A program made the translations under genes and the position numbers. The notes under the pieces are model-generated. The model made no database searches. It was given only the letters and a program-made list of their open reading frames with translations, and was not told where the DNA came from. From assembly GCA_000226015.1 (NCBI GenBank), contig JH154815.1, positions 38,368 through 87,627 on the forward strand: DNA of 49,260 nt, given 5' to 3'. The first letter of the stretch is position 1. The number at the start of each line of letters is the position of its first letter. This DNA is from Mnemiopsis leidyi (taxonomy: Eukaryota > Ctenophora > Tentaculata > Lobata > Bolinopsidae). Shown here in pieces: positions 37,001 to 48,595 of this stretch.

Positions 37001-40000
37001 CATAGAACCACACCGTTCAAGTCAGTTGGATTCACGTGAAAACGAATGTGTCCTGATAGCTTCATTGCAGCAATGTAATAATGCAGTTTTTACCCGAAGT
37101 ATTGTCTCTCGTAAACACCATAATATTGCCACAATGTGATCATGTCCTAAACTGAGAATTTGGACTAATCACACAATTCGGACAACACTCTAACCCTTAA
37201 CCGTGTCTTCCTTTAAAAACAGATAACATTTTCGCAAGTTCTAATGCTAAGATTTGAAAGTTAGTAGCGGAAAGCTAGCCAATCACACAAACTCCCAATA
37301 TCACGTGTCCAACAAGTTGGGACATCAAAAAGCCAGGACTCCATGTACAAATCACAGCAGCTGCTACGTAAATACTCACACAGCACTGTTTTTTCGTCTA
37401 AAACCAATGCACATTGGGCTGTGTTAATTTAGATCTCTGTCGTGCTGGGATTTTTGTGAGCTATCGTCTTTCTCGCTAATGGTTATGTTAACTTAAAACT
37501 ATGGCATCATCTCAGGAAGCGATCACTACAATTTTACGAGAATAAATTGTGCGAAAAGCTGCAAGTTCTGTGTCACCCCAGAAACAGGTTTGCCTTGTTT
37601 GTCTTGTCTAGATTTATTCTTGAGAACTTGGGAGGGTCATGTGACTTAGAGAGAGTGATGTAGTCCCGAGTACACTCAGGCTGTATTCTAGTTGCTACCG
37701 TAGTCATCGGCTCATAAACTATAATCAGATTATAGATGTACTACTGTTGTACTTGATCAAATTAACCGCTATTTTCTGATAGAATCTTCAGAAGAAGACT
37801 ATTGACCTTCCACAGAATCTTATCATCCAAATTTGGTAACAATTGTATTCTCTTAGAATGCAGTGACAAGTCTGAAAACTTCTACTGTTTAGCGCACTCT
37901 GGCTATTGCAAACCAGGTTTTTTAGATTTCATTTAAGAAGGATAAAGGATTGAGGTTATAGAACATTCAAGAACAATAAGATTTAAAAGTTCCATTAACT
38001 TAAATATTCATTTAAATTTTTAATGTCAATTGCCATTCTAGGGATAATCAAAGTAAAATCGGGGCTATATATTTCATTCTTTGTAGAGGGAGAGCATCAC
38101 GATTGGTCACAAAGTAACTACGCACTGACCTGTGGTTTGAAGATCCCAAAGCTTTAGAGTATAGAGGGTTAATAAGTACAACAATGAACGGACGTGTTTG
38201 TCAGAAATGGTCAGAAATATCACCACAGAAACACAAATATAGACCAAAACAGTAAGTCATCACCTTTCATAAAAAGAGTCACACTGTACTTTACTGAGAG
38301 GATAATTATGTAATTTTAGTGTTGAACCTTAACTTTTCTATGTCGATGTGACCCTTTTTGTGGCATAGTAGCAACACTTCATCATCATGACAATGAAAAC
38401 TCAAAAAGCCAAAGGAATCAAATGAAACCCCCTGCAGATACTTCGAAGACGGGCTAGGAGATCACAACTACTGCAGAAACCCAGGAAACGAGGGCGAGGA
38501 CACTGGACTTGGGCCCTGGTGTTATAACTCAGATCAGAGGGAAGAAAACCTCGATCTGGGAATATTCTGATATTCCTGACTGTGCTGCTCAGAATTAAAC
38601 TGAATCAAAGTAAGCTTAAAAACCACATAAATAATGAAGTTCAGACAAAAATGGTAGATCATGAAGAGGACTACATAAAACCTGTGGTCTGCACGACAAG
38701 AAGTATTAGCAGTTGAATATTAAAATTGTTGCCCTGCAAAACATTAGTAGTGTAATTGACAGTCTCTAGAATCTGTAATCCACTACAAAACCACTTAATC
38801 CAGCAAATTATCAGGTGAAAATCGCTGGAGAAGTAACAATTTCTGCGGAGAAAAATGCCCCCTTGCAGACAGTTCCCCGCAGAAAAACCATGCTGCAATC
38901 CGTACGGTTAATGGAAAAGTACTCCCAAGGATTGTTTCTGCTTTCGGTGCATTGACTACAGAATAGTTAAAAACATAAAACAGAACGGCTACCGAAGCGA
39001 TTGTTCTATTGTAGACGTTGCAGGTTTCCTCTAACGAGCATGCTACCACAAGACGAGTCGCATCACGTCCTATAAATGTGCGACTTCAGAAAGGATTACC
39101 TACCAGCGCTTTGAAAGCCCAGCTTATAATCATTCGTTTGTAGCAGATATCTGCGTTCAAATAGTGAAAAATAGCTGCGAACTTCTTATGCGAGCGCAGG
39201 TTTCATCTGAGGCACCACATAGGTCTTTCTCTAAGTTGGGTGCCAGACAACTTCACAGACTGCATTAAGAATGACGATGAAAACAAAGCAAAGTGGTCAT
39301 TTCCCTTGAATTCTATCATCAATCCCTTGATATACGACAACAACTTACGGAGGCTCATAATGGAAAAGATGCAACTCCCCATCGCTGCAATCAGTTCCAG
39401 GGTCGCTGCCGGGATCAAACAGATGACAATACAAAGGTGAAGTTAGACTTAGGAACATGCAGGAGAATGACAATCATGTTGTATGGGTTAAGTCTGACAA
39501 CAATTCGAAGAATTCGCCACACTACACCATGGACGAAACGGTAGATTTAAAAAGTTACGGAACTTCGAAAATTTGATCATGGATGGCAATTTTCTTTCCT
39601 CCATATTCCACGGTCCGATATTGTTTTAATGATAATTTGATAACTTGATATGATCATATGTTTTTACAACTTTACAAAAATGATTGTAACTTACCACAAT
39701 TTAGTTGAAGGATGTAAGGTATAACTTTACAAAAAAGATTGTAACTTACCACAATTTAGTTGAAGGATGTAAGGTAGATTGTAACTTACCACAATTTAGT
39801 TGGAGGATGTAAGGTAGATTGTAACTTACCACAATTTAGTTGAAGGATGTAAGGTATAACTTTACAAAAAAGATTGTAACTTACCACAATTTAGTTGGAG
39901 GATGTAAGGTATAACTTTACAAAAAAGATTGTAACTTACCACAATTTAGTTGGAGGATGTAAGGTAGATTGTAACTTACCACAATTTAGTTGGAGGATGT

Positions 40001-43000
40001 AAGGTAGATTATAACTTACCACAATTTAGTTGGAGGATGTAAGGTAGATTACAACTTACCACAATTTAGTTGGAGGATGTAAGGTATAACTTTACAAAAA
40101 AGATTACAACTTACCACAATTTAGTTGGAGGATGTAAGGTAGTGATTCTAACACAGACTTATCTTGGCAGGGAGTGTAGTTACCACATCTGTTACACAGG
40201 ATGTGTCGTGACGTGTTCTCAGCTTGCATTGTTCTCTTTAGCAGCTGCAAGGGCATTGCCGTAATGACTCCTAGTTTATCTTATCTTAAACCGGTAGTCT
40301 ATAGTAATTAACATAGCTTTAATCTTGTGAAACTAAATTTGTTATTTGTTAATTGATTAAAGAAATTTCCGCTAACTTTCAATGATTAGATCGTCTTCGT
40401 AGAAGATACTGACAGAGCTAAACTTTATCTAGAACGCTGTAAGTTACTCACATCGACAAATGTTATCTTGGCGGTTGTTTCTCTGGGGTAGTCCAGGGTG
40501 TAAGTCAAGTTTATACTGGATTTGTTGTACCAGGACTGGTGACATGTCGCACATGTAGTTCTGTGTCCCACCTTGAGGGAACAAGGGAGGTTAGAGCGAG
40601 GGAGAGAGTTAATGTTGGGTAACACTGCAACAGCACTGCTTGGATGAATAGGCGAGTTAAGGAATTATTTATCAATATGTCCCACGCGCTAGGTACATGA
40701 CGTCCCACGCGCTAGGTACATGACGTCCCACGCGCTAGGTACATGACGTCACACGACACGTGACATGACGTCACACGACACGTCGCGTCACATCCCACGC
40801 CACTAACCTTGCTCCCGAAAGTTAGATAGATTGCGCTGGTGGGTTGTGGCGGTCTCAGTATTTCCTCGTGTAAGTGCCGCAATAAGAATGTCAGTAAACT
40901 CTGCGGTAGTTGTAAGTAATCCGTCTTCTTGTGATGTCGCTCGTAAAGCTGCCAGTCTTGGTATTTGGCTGCAGGCAGCTGCTCGAATGTCTGCGGAGGA
41001 TTACTGGTTTGTAGGCTGTGTTTCACACAACTCTTATGCAGGTTACTTTCAGTTTAAACTGAAATAAAAAATTAACTAAAAAATTCAAGGAATGACTGAT
41101 ATGGAAATGAGAAACTTCGGGATAACTGATGTTGAATACCTGGATGAAACTGTCGATATCAGTGATCTTGTCGTCTGAAACGTCGAGTGTGTAGAAGAGA
41201 ACGCCCAGCTCACACGCTAGACACCCAGTATTTCTACATATGTGCGACTTTAGAGCAAGCGCTATAGGCTCCAAGTAGTACAGCATCTGTAGGAATATCC
41301 GAGTTTAGTAAACAGATGAAGTTGCAATAGAACTCCATTTGAATTTGATGTTTATTGACCCAGACGTGGTGACTGAAAGGTATTGGAAATGATGATTACG
41401 ATCGAAACTGTTCTATTCGACGACCGCCGACATGACAGTTAAATATAGATTTACAATAATATCCCACCTGTAGAACAGTACAAATGTAAGTGTTGCCCTT
41501 GTTGTTGTAGAATACACTGAACTTTGTTCGGTTGTAGTTGTGCAGCTCGGATTCTGTGAGCGTGGTCGGATCCACGTCTATTCTCTGATAGACCTGTCAC
41601 GTGGTAGCGGGCTATAGTGACGTCATCAATACTTAAACACAAGCAAACAAAATAGACAGGAGACCAATGGAGGTAGAGAATCTGAGACCAGGCCGAGGGG
41701 AATTGGCAGATAATAGATAGTATTTAATAGTTCAAGTTTTACACCGAAGGTAAATTATAGAATCGATGTCAAACAATAAAGCAATCGAAATCACCTATCA
41801 TGAGAAACTAATTAAACAGAAAGTAAAGTTAGATGAAATGAAACTGTAAGCTATCATGAGAAACTAATTAAAGAGAAAGTAAAGTTAGATGAAATGAAAC
41901 TGTAAGCACACATAACATACTCTGGGAATATTGGTAACGACTTCCTCCCTTTTCTTCAGCTCCTCTGGCCGCTGTAAGTTCAGTTCATACGGGATCGTGT
42001 TTTTGTACATGTTGTGCGGGTTCGGGGAGTACCCTCCAACAAAACCAACCTGGGCAGTGGGGTGCCGCTACGTTAAATCAGAAAACGTTACTTCACGTTA
42101 CGCTAGTTATAGTACGTCACGTTATTTTACGTAAAAATTCCATAAGAACTTGTAAAACAATCATGATAAACACAGAATGTTACGAATATGAGTCTTAATA
42201 CCATCTTCATGTTTCGCAGTATCTCAGGGTCGATGGGTTTGGTTCTTCTGTCTCCAGATCTATTGAACTCAGGAGGCCAGTCACTGAGGAGTCTCTCCGT
42301 AGTGTGTGGCATCGGGACTGTGGAAAGTGGGAAACTGTAGTCGTCTACCTGCGGGAAGTATGTAGATCTCAGCTCACTGTGATTTCATGTCACGTTGTCT
42401 GACGTCGTGACACGTGGTTCATGAGGTTGTTTGACATGACCACCAGTTCTACCCTCAGCCAAGAAAAACAATTAAGTACACAATTACATCATCAACAGAA
42501 ATCGGAATCAGAAAACTAACGTTGACTTTGGGGAAGTTGATCATGTTTTCAGTAGGGAAGTAGGTAGGCTGGGAGAAGGAGTTGAAGGCAGTACCTTCTT
42601 GGGACGCTAACAAATGTACCACTCCAGATGAGTCTCCAATAGCTGAGGTGGTGCTTGTTTGGTACTTGGGACTGAAGTGTCGACCTTGCTTTGTTAAGTT
42701 AGGCTAGAGTTTACTTTACATGTTCACTTATCGATGTGTACTTCCGTCTTTAAATTTGAACTTGGAAATGTTCGTGAACACAAAGTATACGGCACAGTAA
42801 TATTTACTTTCTTCAAGTAAATTATCTTTCAACTTTTGAAAACACTTTATATTTGTCAAAGCAAGATAAGTTTTCCCTCTCCCTCTTACCAACCTAAAGC
42901 TTTGGAGGTGGAGGAGAGATCGATAGCGTTACAGTAACTGCCAGCCAGATCTACCTCAAACAAATACTTGTTTTGTGGCAGAGCGGCTGTTACTTCCAAC

Positions 43001-45066
43001 TGTTGGAATTGTCCGGACTGAGAGGCTATCAGGACCTGGAGAGAGGAGATTAGGAGGAAATGATATGACAAAACAGAAATGAGCAAATCGAAATTTTAAG
43101 TAGAAAAATTTAAGTAATTATAAACTACAGACCATTACAAAATGTATCAATAAACTTAATAACCTGTGAATGGTACATTGGCATGAACCTCAGCTGAACA
43201 GGGTCTATCGAACAGTGTACAGCGTTCAAACTGCGCATCATGCGCAGATCGTACACCAGCAGGGAGCGCTTGACGGACATGTCGTTACCGCGGGATGCGA
43301 ACCCGCAAGACACGAGTAGGTTGTCGCAGATGTCGAAGTCGGAGATGGTACCGGAGTGGGCAGGGATCGTGCTGGCTTTCTTGTACGTGTTTTTGTCGTA
43401 CAGCACTATGTCGCCGTCAGGGCAGCCTGTAGAGAAGGACTGTTGAAGTTTAATTACTTTCAACTACTATTACTAATTAAATAATTTGAGGCTCTAATGA
43501 AGTAATTAAACGAAGATTTCAAGCCTTTATTATCTGTGCGTTTCTCTTCTGACCACCAACATTATGTTATAGTTTCAAATATGCAGTTAAAGTGGTCACG
43601 TGGGTAATTGAAATGTATAATTCAAACCTACTTTGTAGACAGTCTAGTTAAGCGTGGTAAGAAAGAAGTTAAACTACTTTACTGTGAACTGTCACTACTA
43701 TATAGTAGAACTACGGCTATCACGAGACACATTAACGTACCTTTATTGCTTAGCTAGAACTAGTTTGACCTACTTTCTATCAGTTCGAGCAAAACTTTCA
43801 CGACGAAGTCAGAACTGATCCCGGTTAAATGCAGTGAAAGCAAGAGACTATTAAATGTAACGTAACTAGCTCGACTGGATAAAGAAGTGCAGTGTGTCAC
43901 TGCTCTTTTATCCAGAGAAGCGATTCAAGTTTTCACTGTCATTTGTCTAATTCAAAGCTATGTTTAGTCGAACTTTCTAATACGATACGATATGACAGGC
44001 CTGATTGTGAAGTAACGAAATACGAAATTGAAATCTCAAAGGGTATCAAATATTACATTATAATTCTCTCTAAAGATAACTCTAAAGATAACTCTCTAAA
44101 TATAACTCTAAAGATAACTCACCAAAACAGCACAAAGTTGGAGTCTCCCTGATAATGACACACCCAGCGTCTCCCAGCACTATTTCGTTTACAACTTTCT
44201 GTTTCCCCAAGTCGTATTTAGTGACGGTTTTAGTGTGACCACCAATCAAGACGTCGTTAGAGTTGGGGTCGGTACACATACACACCATCTTCGTCATGTT
44301 GGGGGAGGTGAAGGAATGTTGGGATAGTCCCTGAAAATACATGAAACTTGAAACTTAGTTTTAGTCACTGAGTTTATCCTTGTGTAAATAGAATGGCTTT
44401 TGGTAGCAAACTCCTTTTAATATCTTAGAAGTTTTTCAAATTGTCAAGAAATTTGCAGTCGTAAAAGTTCTTTCATGGGACAGACTACATACTAACAAAA
44501 TAGTTAACATTCCACACTTCTCACCTGTCGTGTGTGCAAGTTGAGTCTGTTGGAAGACAAACTGAGAATGCCAGCTGACACTGGCATCAGTTGAACCACC
44601 TCATCGTTAGCAAAGAACTTGGTATAGAGTTGGAGACCGCAGGAATAGTAGCTAGTAACATAGCCCTTCTGTCCTGCAACCCACACTAACTCCTGGAACA
44701 GTTGGAACGTTTACAATGGTACTGAAGGAAACCGTTTGAAATAGTTCCAGGATTACTGAATAAATGTTGAGAGATGAATGACTTTTGATAGCTCATCATG
44801 AAGTTCAATTTAAAAAGATTCAAAGATGGGCAATGAGTTATGTTCACAAGTGTGTACTAAGGTTTAGAAATATTGTTGTAACATACCTTAAAAAAAGAAC
44901 TTAGGTTGCACGTAACACATACACGTTTTGACTTGACATGTACTTGCTAGTAACGCAAGTTACCTGCACGTGTCCGTACCTGCTGGTTGTCGAAGACCAC
45001 ATCAGAGACCCAGCCGTGGTGTTCGACGAGCTCGCTGCGCGTAAAACCGAACAGTCGCTCGCTCAT
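28018..45066 (-). CDS. PAN2: PAN2, poly(A)-nuclease deadenylation subunit (20 exons)
   Basis: Exons: 44980-45066, 44525-44692, 44123-44330, 43164-43426, 42894-43035, 42521-42642, 42202-42348, 41921-42049, 41468-41593, 41140-41286, 40808-40990, 40452-40571, 40115-40244, 36029-36180, 33733-33865, 29963-30053, 29435-29558, 28770-28949, 28381-28549, 28018-28184. Phases agree; 2988 nt, 995 residues. Order: WD40 propeller (SGTISDFDICDNLL, VYDLRMMRSLN), linker that wraps PAN3 in other species (PIDPEILRNMKM, GYSPNPHNM), catalytically dead UCH domain (LYYLEPIALALKSHICRN, CLACELGVLFYTLD) with Cys pairs CATC and CNRC, then an RNase T-like domain. In PAN2-PAN3 this protein trims mRNA poly(A) tails in the cytoplasm. 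Here the exonuclease has lost most catalytic acids, and exon 14 carries an added CCCH finger. The 29963-30053 exon is the least certain. Confidence 0.93.
28930..29305 (-). repeat. ~37-bp array multiplying PAN2 exon 18 acceptor
   Basis: About eight or nine diverged copies of a 37-bp unit (plus strand GGTACCAGGTCAGGACCCTG plus AGGGACACTAAGTTAGT). The first is the real exon edge: minus strand GTCCCTCAG before AGTCCTAACCTGGTCCC. Several intronic copies keep GTCCCTCAG before GGTCCTGACC. Confidence 0.9.
30469..31275 (+). pseudogene. Secreted F5/8-type (fucolectin-like) lectin, one frame break
   Basis: Two exons, 30469-30538 and 30742-31275, lie inside a PAN2 intron on the opposite strand. Exon 1 encodes a signal peptide (MGLILVFYFAITEA). 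Exon 2 holds one discoidin/fucolectin-like galactose-binding domain: AAAHAIDKALSTHAV, GWLKLEFGKT, YYWFYTG, CGTLQLTYGLEQSDQIYTLI and a closing YIAVYEVVI. The frame breaks at T30917-30921: with four T instead of five the domain reads through. The cause is either a homopolymer error in the assembly or a real frameshift. Fucolectins are secreted fucose-binding defence or recognition lectins. The exon 1 donor is itself tandemly duplicated. Confidence 0.7.
30530..30567 (+). repeat. 19-bp duplication across lectin exon 1 donor
   Basis: AAAACAAAG followed by GTTTATAGTA occurs at about 30530-30548 and again 19 bp on. The first is the exon 1 donor (GT at 30539); the second is an identical decoy. Confidence 0.85.
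31313..31736. mobile_element. Composite element: 20-bp inverted ends around a tRNA-like core
   Basis: TTATGTTGTGGGTGGGTCGA at 31315-31334 is answered by its reverse complement at 31714-31734. Between them, 31562-31573 (TAGCTCAATTGG) matches a Pol III A box and 31607-31617 a decayed B box. An ~85-bp arm starting ACCAATCAGTGCACACCT is inside the left end (31335-31428) and directly repeated just outside the right end (31745-31830). Looks like a nonautonomous, tRNA-containing element. Confidence 0.6.
31335..31830. repeat. Direct ~85-bp repeats flanking the tRNA-like core
   Basis: Copies at about 31335-31428 and 31745-31830 share CAATCAGTGCACACC, the hairpin CGAG(C/T)TTGCTCG and AAAGGTCCCCTCCCCA, at roughly 85 % identity by eye. 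Confidence 0.8.
32465..32730 (+). mobile_element. tRNA-derived SINE
   Basis: Pol III A box TGGTGTAGTGG at 32485-32495 and a perfect B box GGTTCGATTCC at 32529-32539 sit 33 bp apart, ending in a tRNA-like ATCCGCCA. The acceptor and T stems do not pair fully, so this is a tRNA-derived SINE head rather than a working tRNA. A non-tRNA body follows to about 32730. Confidence 0.7.
33080..33475. repeat. 30-bp minisatellite, ~13 copies
   Basis: Units of about GTGGGTGCTAATAGCCGAAC plus AAACCTTTTT. Because 30 is a multiple of three, frames stay open on both strands and yield decapeptide-repeat ORFs (for example KVCSAISTHK on the minus strand). It is inside a PAN2 intron and is not considered coding. 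Confidence 0.95.
34290..34492 (-). mobile_element. tRNA-derived SINE (minus strand)
   Basis: On the minus strand an A box TGGTGTAGTGG (34473-34463) and B box GGTTCGATCCC (34443-34433) are followed by a body with CAGCTTTGGCTGGAAATGC. The A box is the same as in the 32465-32730 element, so the two may belong to related families. Confidence 0.7.
34500..35800. other. PAN2 intronic sequence without recognised features
   Basis: AT-rich intron DNA. Short ORFs occur (34456-34725, 35064-35285, 35183-35371), but none has a recognisable domain, a splice context or coding-like composition. Confidence 0.5.
35825..35996. mobile_element. Tigger/pogo-type MITE with TA duplication
   Basis: Begins CAGTGAAACCTCGATTTACC and ends GGTAAATAGATGTTTTACTG, which are imperfect inverted repeats, flanked by TA on both sides (35823-35824, 35997-35998). 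An internal CAGTAAAATCTCTATCTACC repeats the left end. At 172 bp it has no transposase. TA target and CAGT ends are typical of pogo/Tigger elements. It lies 32 bp past the donor of PAN2 exon 14. Confidence 0.8.
38131..38598 (+). pseudogene. Broken kringle domain, two half-exons
   Basis: Half one ends at 38251 before GTAAGT and reads LEYRGLISTTMNGRVCQKWS. Half two begins at 38438 after CCCCCTGCAG and reads DHNYCRNPGNEGEDTGLGPW then CYN. The split is in phase 2, the classical mid-kringle intron. After SDQREE the frame shifts by one: the closing WEYSDIPDCAAQN is in the next frame (38557-38595). The first conserved Cys is also not seen. The piece lies in the PAN2 intron 36181-40114, opposite strand. 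No partner domains were found nearby, so it is taken as a fragment of a dead gene. Confidence 0.65.
39222..39440 (+). pseudogene. Relic of a rhodopsin-type GPCR (TM7 region)
   Basis: An open stretch contains FPLNSIINPLIYDNNLRRLI, matching the TM7 NPxxY block of leucine-rich-repeat or other class A receptors, preceded by LSLSWVPDNFTDCIKN in the place of the third extracellular loop. Upstream frames hold many stops and no clear TM1-TM6. It lies opposite to PAN2 in the same intron as the kringle fragment. Confidence 0.45.
39676..40140 (-). repeat. Ten-copy array of PAN2 exon 13 end plus donor
   Basis: Units of 40 bp and 55 bp (the latter with an extra ATAACTTTACAAAAA) end at 39720, 39775, 39815, 39855, 39910, 39965, 40005, 40045, 40085 and 40140. 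On the minus strand each carries CCTTACATCCTCCAACTAAA, TTGTG and GTAAGTT. The unit at 40086-40140 provides the real exon end (40115) and donor; nine more follow in the intron. Confidence 0.97.
40680..40800. repeat. 23-bp repeats and ACGT-core sites in PAN2 intron
   Basis: GTCCCACGCGCTAGGTACAT plus GAC is repeated three times from about 40679, running into TGACGTCACACGACACGTGA type units with TGACGTCA at 40744 and 40766. Confidence 0.8.
41792..41908. repeat. Tandem duplication of ~57 bp in PAN2 intron
   Basis: CTATCATGAGAAACTAATTA, then A(C/G)AGAAAGTAAAGTTAGATG and AAATGAAACTGTAAGC, is present twice, starting about 13 bp after the exon 8 donor. The donor itself is not in the unit. Confidence 0.85.
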
Positions 45067-46103
45067 TTGTCACGTCATATTGTGGAGAGTTAATAAGGAG
45101 ATATCTGATTCTGGTGTGTGTAGATCAGCTGCCACGTGGGATCACATCACCCCACGACTTAAATATCCTACATTGAAGGTACTTGGTTAGAGGGCAACGT
45201 TCATGTTGTGCCTGTGAATACTTTAAACTAGGAACACTATCCATATCACGTGATACGAAAAAGTTTTAACAAATTAGGGATAGATTAAATCATTAATACT
45301 GACAATCTAACGAAGTCGAAAGAAACAAATTGTGTTTAAAAAATTCCTAGGCCAGCTCAGGAAACAAAAATAAAACTTAAATTCATAAATTTAACACATT
45401 GAATTTATCAAATTTCTATTTAATCATAACTTGATCGTAAACTTTTAACAGTACTAGTAAAATCAACCCATTGGGCAATAAAAAGATTCAATCTTATTGC
45501 AATCCAGAGGTAATAAAATCAACAGGAAATATATTTTCGTACGCTTGAAACACGATATGTTTTACCAAGCGGAGGCGAAAGTGCATTCGGTGCAATATGC
45601 TAGAGGGATCCCAAATAAATTTCGTAACTTAAAATCAAATTCACAAAAATTATGTCAACTAATTTATACAATTTCTAATGGGTTAAGTGTACATTTTATG
45701 CATATATAACTTACAAATCATGTCAACTCAATTATCATTAGATGCCGATTATTCCCACATACTATGAAATATCATATTAGCATCAATTTAATACGTTACT
45801 TATCGGTGTTAAGGTAGGCAGCTGGTAGTTATTCATTGTATTCATACCGTACCTCTTGTAATAACTTAAAGCAACTATTACACTAAAATTTCAAACCAGA
45901 AACGATCAAAACAGACTGGAAAATGATTCACTCCAATTCAATCCGACCAAGTAAATGACAAATGTAAAATGATCACTTAAACCATGCTCCTCAACGGACG
46001 CATCACTAATTGTCAATAAAAGTCTTACATTCCAACTAATACTGTCACATCATGGGACTAAAAACTTCACCTTAAAGTCACAAACCTTGGAAGGTTGCCA
46101 GAA
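45067..46103. other. Intergenic: AP3M 3' flank and PAN2 5' flank
   Basis: Both neighbours are on the minus strand, so the AP3M 3'UTR and the PAN2 promoter share this 1 kb. CACGTG palindromes lie at about 45134 and 45247, and TGACGTGAC just upstream of the PAN2 ATG. No TATA box is obvious. Confidence 0.5.
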
Positions 46104-48595
46104 CTAAGTTCTCACTTGAAAGTTCCCGGCTTTAGTGATGTACTTGACTCCCTTGAAAGGTTTATAGTTTTCGTTAAACATGTCCAGACGGTTAACCTTG
46201 AGTCCGCTAACTGCCAGTTGCATTATCTTGAAATCAACATGGATTGTAGGGTGTGCGTCTTTGCATTGCGCGCCAGCAGGAAGTGTGCACTGTAGAATGT
46301 TAGCAGTGTTATTTAGATTTTAGGTCATCGTCATGTCATTGACTGGGTAAATGTTACAAGTCTATTTTATCTAGTGATATCAAATAACTTCATAAACTGA
46401 GAGTCAAACGTCGAGCGACTTTTAAATTATCTAATTGCATTAAATGCCTTTTGACGACTATTGTTTTAGCTGTTTAAAACAGAACAATTTGATGTTACAA
46501 ACTTACACTTCCTCGCATTGTAGGCACTTTGAGGGGCTGTATTTTACCAATGTCCCATCTCAACTGCTTTGACACAGGGTCAAATGTGTAGGTACCAACT
46601 GACGTTGTCATAGAACATCCGGTAACTTCTTTGGGCATGGGAACTGTTATTACTACGTTGTCTACCTGAATTCGAGAACAACAAGTTAAGTCGGGTAAAC
46701 AAATGAAGATGTTTGAACAAGTTACTTAAACACGAGTTAAAAAGCAGCTCAGAAACTTGTACTTACGGTTTTTCCGAGAGTCTGTTTAGGTCCCACGGTG
46801 ATGTCAACTTTTCCCATACCATCTTTGAAGTTAATCATTGCTCTAACATACACTGGTATTGCGACTTGACTGAAAAACAAATCAAAGCTATAGCCCATTA
46901 TTTTAAGAAACCAGAAAGAATAAATTGTTAATAAATTCAAGTTAAAAGGTTAATGTACTTAACTATTATTTTGGCATGGCTGACATAGACATAAAGCTCA
47001 GTTGAAATTGAGAAATTAGACAGGACGCAATCTAGTGCAACTTAGTTGTACAGTATGATATGATTTTTAATGTTCTACATTAGGCTTACTTCTGAGTGCT
47101 GATATGATAGCTCATCAGAACAAAACATCCATCAGGCGGCACAAAGGACAGGATCTTCTCATTCTCCCACCGTTTCAATCTGACACAGGGATGGAAGGAG
47201 ACATCATCAAGAAGACGGGGGTTAATAAACGACATACTGAGATCAGGCATTCCAGAAAGATGCACATTGCAATTGATCTGAAAATTATGATGTTTTTAAA
47301 CACAAAATTGTGCATTCTTTCTAGATAAAATTGACAATAACAAGCTTTCTGATAAACTTAGTTTGCTATGACCTAGCTATTGAATGAAAGCGGGCCATGA
47401 AATTTAATATCAGTCTGAGACACTAGATACATCAATCTAAGGAAATTGAAACACTTGTCTTCAAAATTATCTTACATTCCCATGTATCTCTGCCGAAACT
47501 ACAGTACCACTGGCATCAATGATAGCATCAACATCTTCTATACAATCAAAGTAAGCCTCATTGTTGGCATATTTAACTCCTTGTCTTCTCCAGGGTACAT
47601 TGGACAGCTGGGATCCAGGCAATACTGAGCTCACACTGAAATACATTTCCAGTGCAGTAAAGCTTAAACGATATTTGTTAGGTCTAAGCACAATAGCATG
47701 TAAAATATCGTAAAAAACCAATTCTCTTCTCTCCAAATGAGCAAAAAGAGATTGCAACAATGACACAATACTAACCCTTCTTTTCCAGTAACCATAGAAA
47801 CTGCTTTGTTGATGATTGTTGGGGGTTTAATCAGCTCGGTCAAAATATTGAGCTCTGTAGCTAAAGGGAAACCATTATCTAGCATTTCTTCTAACAGCTG
47901 AAAATAGAAATCTAAGTGAGTTTGCAACAATTTTGAAATAAGACCATGCTTTCAGAAAAAATCTAGATTGTTCTCAATTTTCATAGGTTTAATGCAATGT
48001 GCATAGGTGAAACAATTTTATCATTATATATGCTGTTGTTTTAGGTACATGGCATATGACATACCTGATAAACAACAATTATGTTATCTTTGATGGCACT
48101 CTCTGTGCACTCATCGAAGTACTCAGTGAAAGTGTCCATCACTCTGTGCATGAACTCTATCACAAACAATGGTTGTACTGAAAAAGAATAAGCGGTTTAT
48201 ATAAGGAACAAAAATACTGGGTGTCCCAAAACCCATGGTGTCATATTTTATATTAATAATTTTATCTACAATGTCATACAATTAGGAAAAGTTGAATTTA
48301 GCATCAATAAATCTCATTTAAAAACACTTCATAGCCACCAACACTGATATGATGATGACTTTACAGCATAAATATTAAATTTTAATCTACTAAGATATCC
48401 CAGAATAAACCTTCCATTTGAGTGACAGCCACTAGGTAGATCTTCTCGCGGTAAATGCTTATGAGATAGTTTTTATTGGTCGTTATGATAGGAGGTACAT
48501 CTTCAGGTGTAGGGGCTTTAGTTTGGGCATCAAAGAACTGATCACAAACTGACCTACTAACAATAGATCTCCAATGCTTCTCCAAAAATATGTCC
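46104..48595 (-). CDS. AP3M: AP-3 complex subunit mu (8 exons, first exon not seen)
   Basis: Exons: 48411-48595, 48065-48177, 47776-47897, 47476-47635, 47090-47277, 46767-46869, 46507-46665, 46104-46289. All phases agree; about 405 codons against roughly 418 in vertebrate AP3M1/AP3M2. The missing dozen N-terminal residues are probably in an exon beyond the window. The longin part shows DIFLEKHWRSIVSRSVCD and LLEEMLDNGFPLATELNIL; the mu-homology domain shows NEAYFDCIEDVDAIID, SGMPDLSMSFINPRLLDDVS, ITVGPKQTLGKT and the family C terminus GVKYITKAGNFQVRT. AP-3 sorts cargo from endosomes to lysosomes and lysosome-related organelles; mu3 binds YxxPhi signals in cargo tails. Ordinary gene, no repeats at its junctions. 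Confidence 0.97.
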
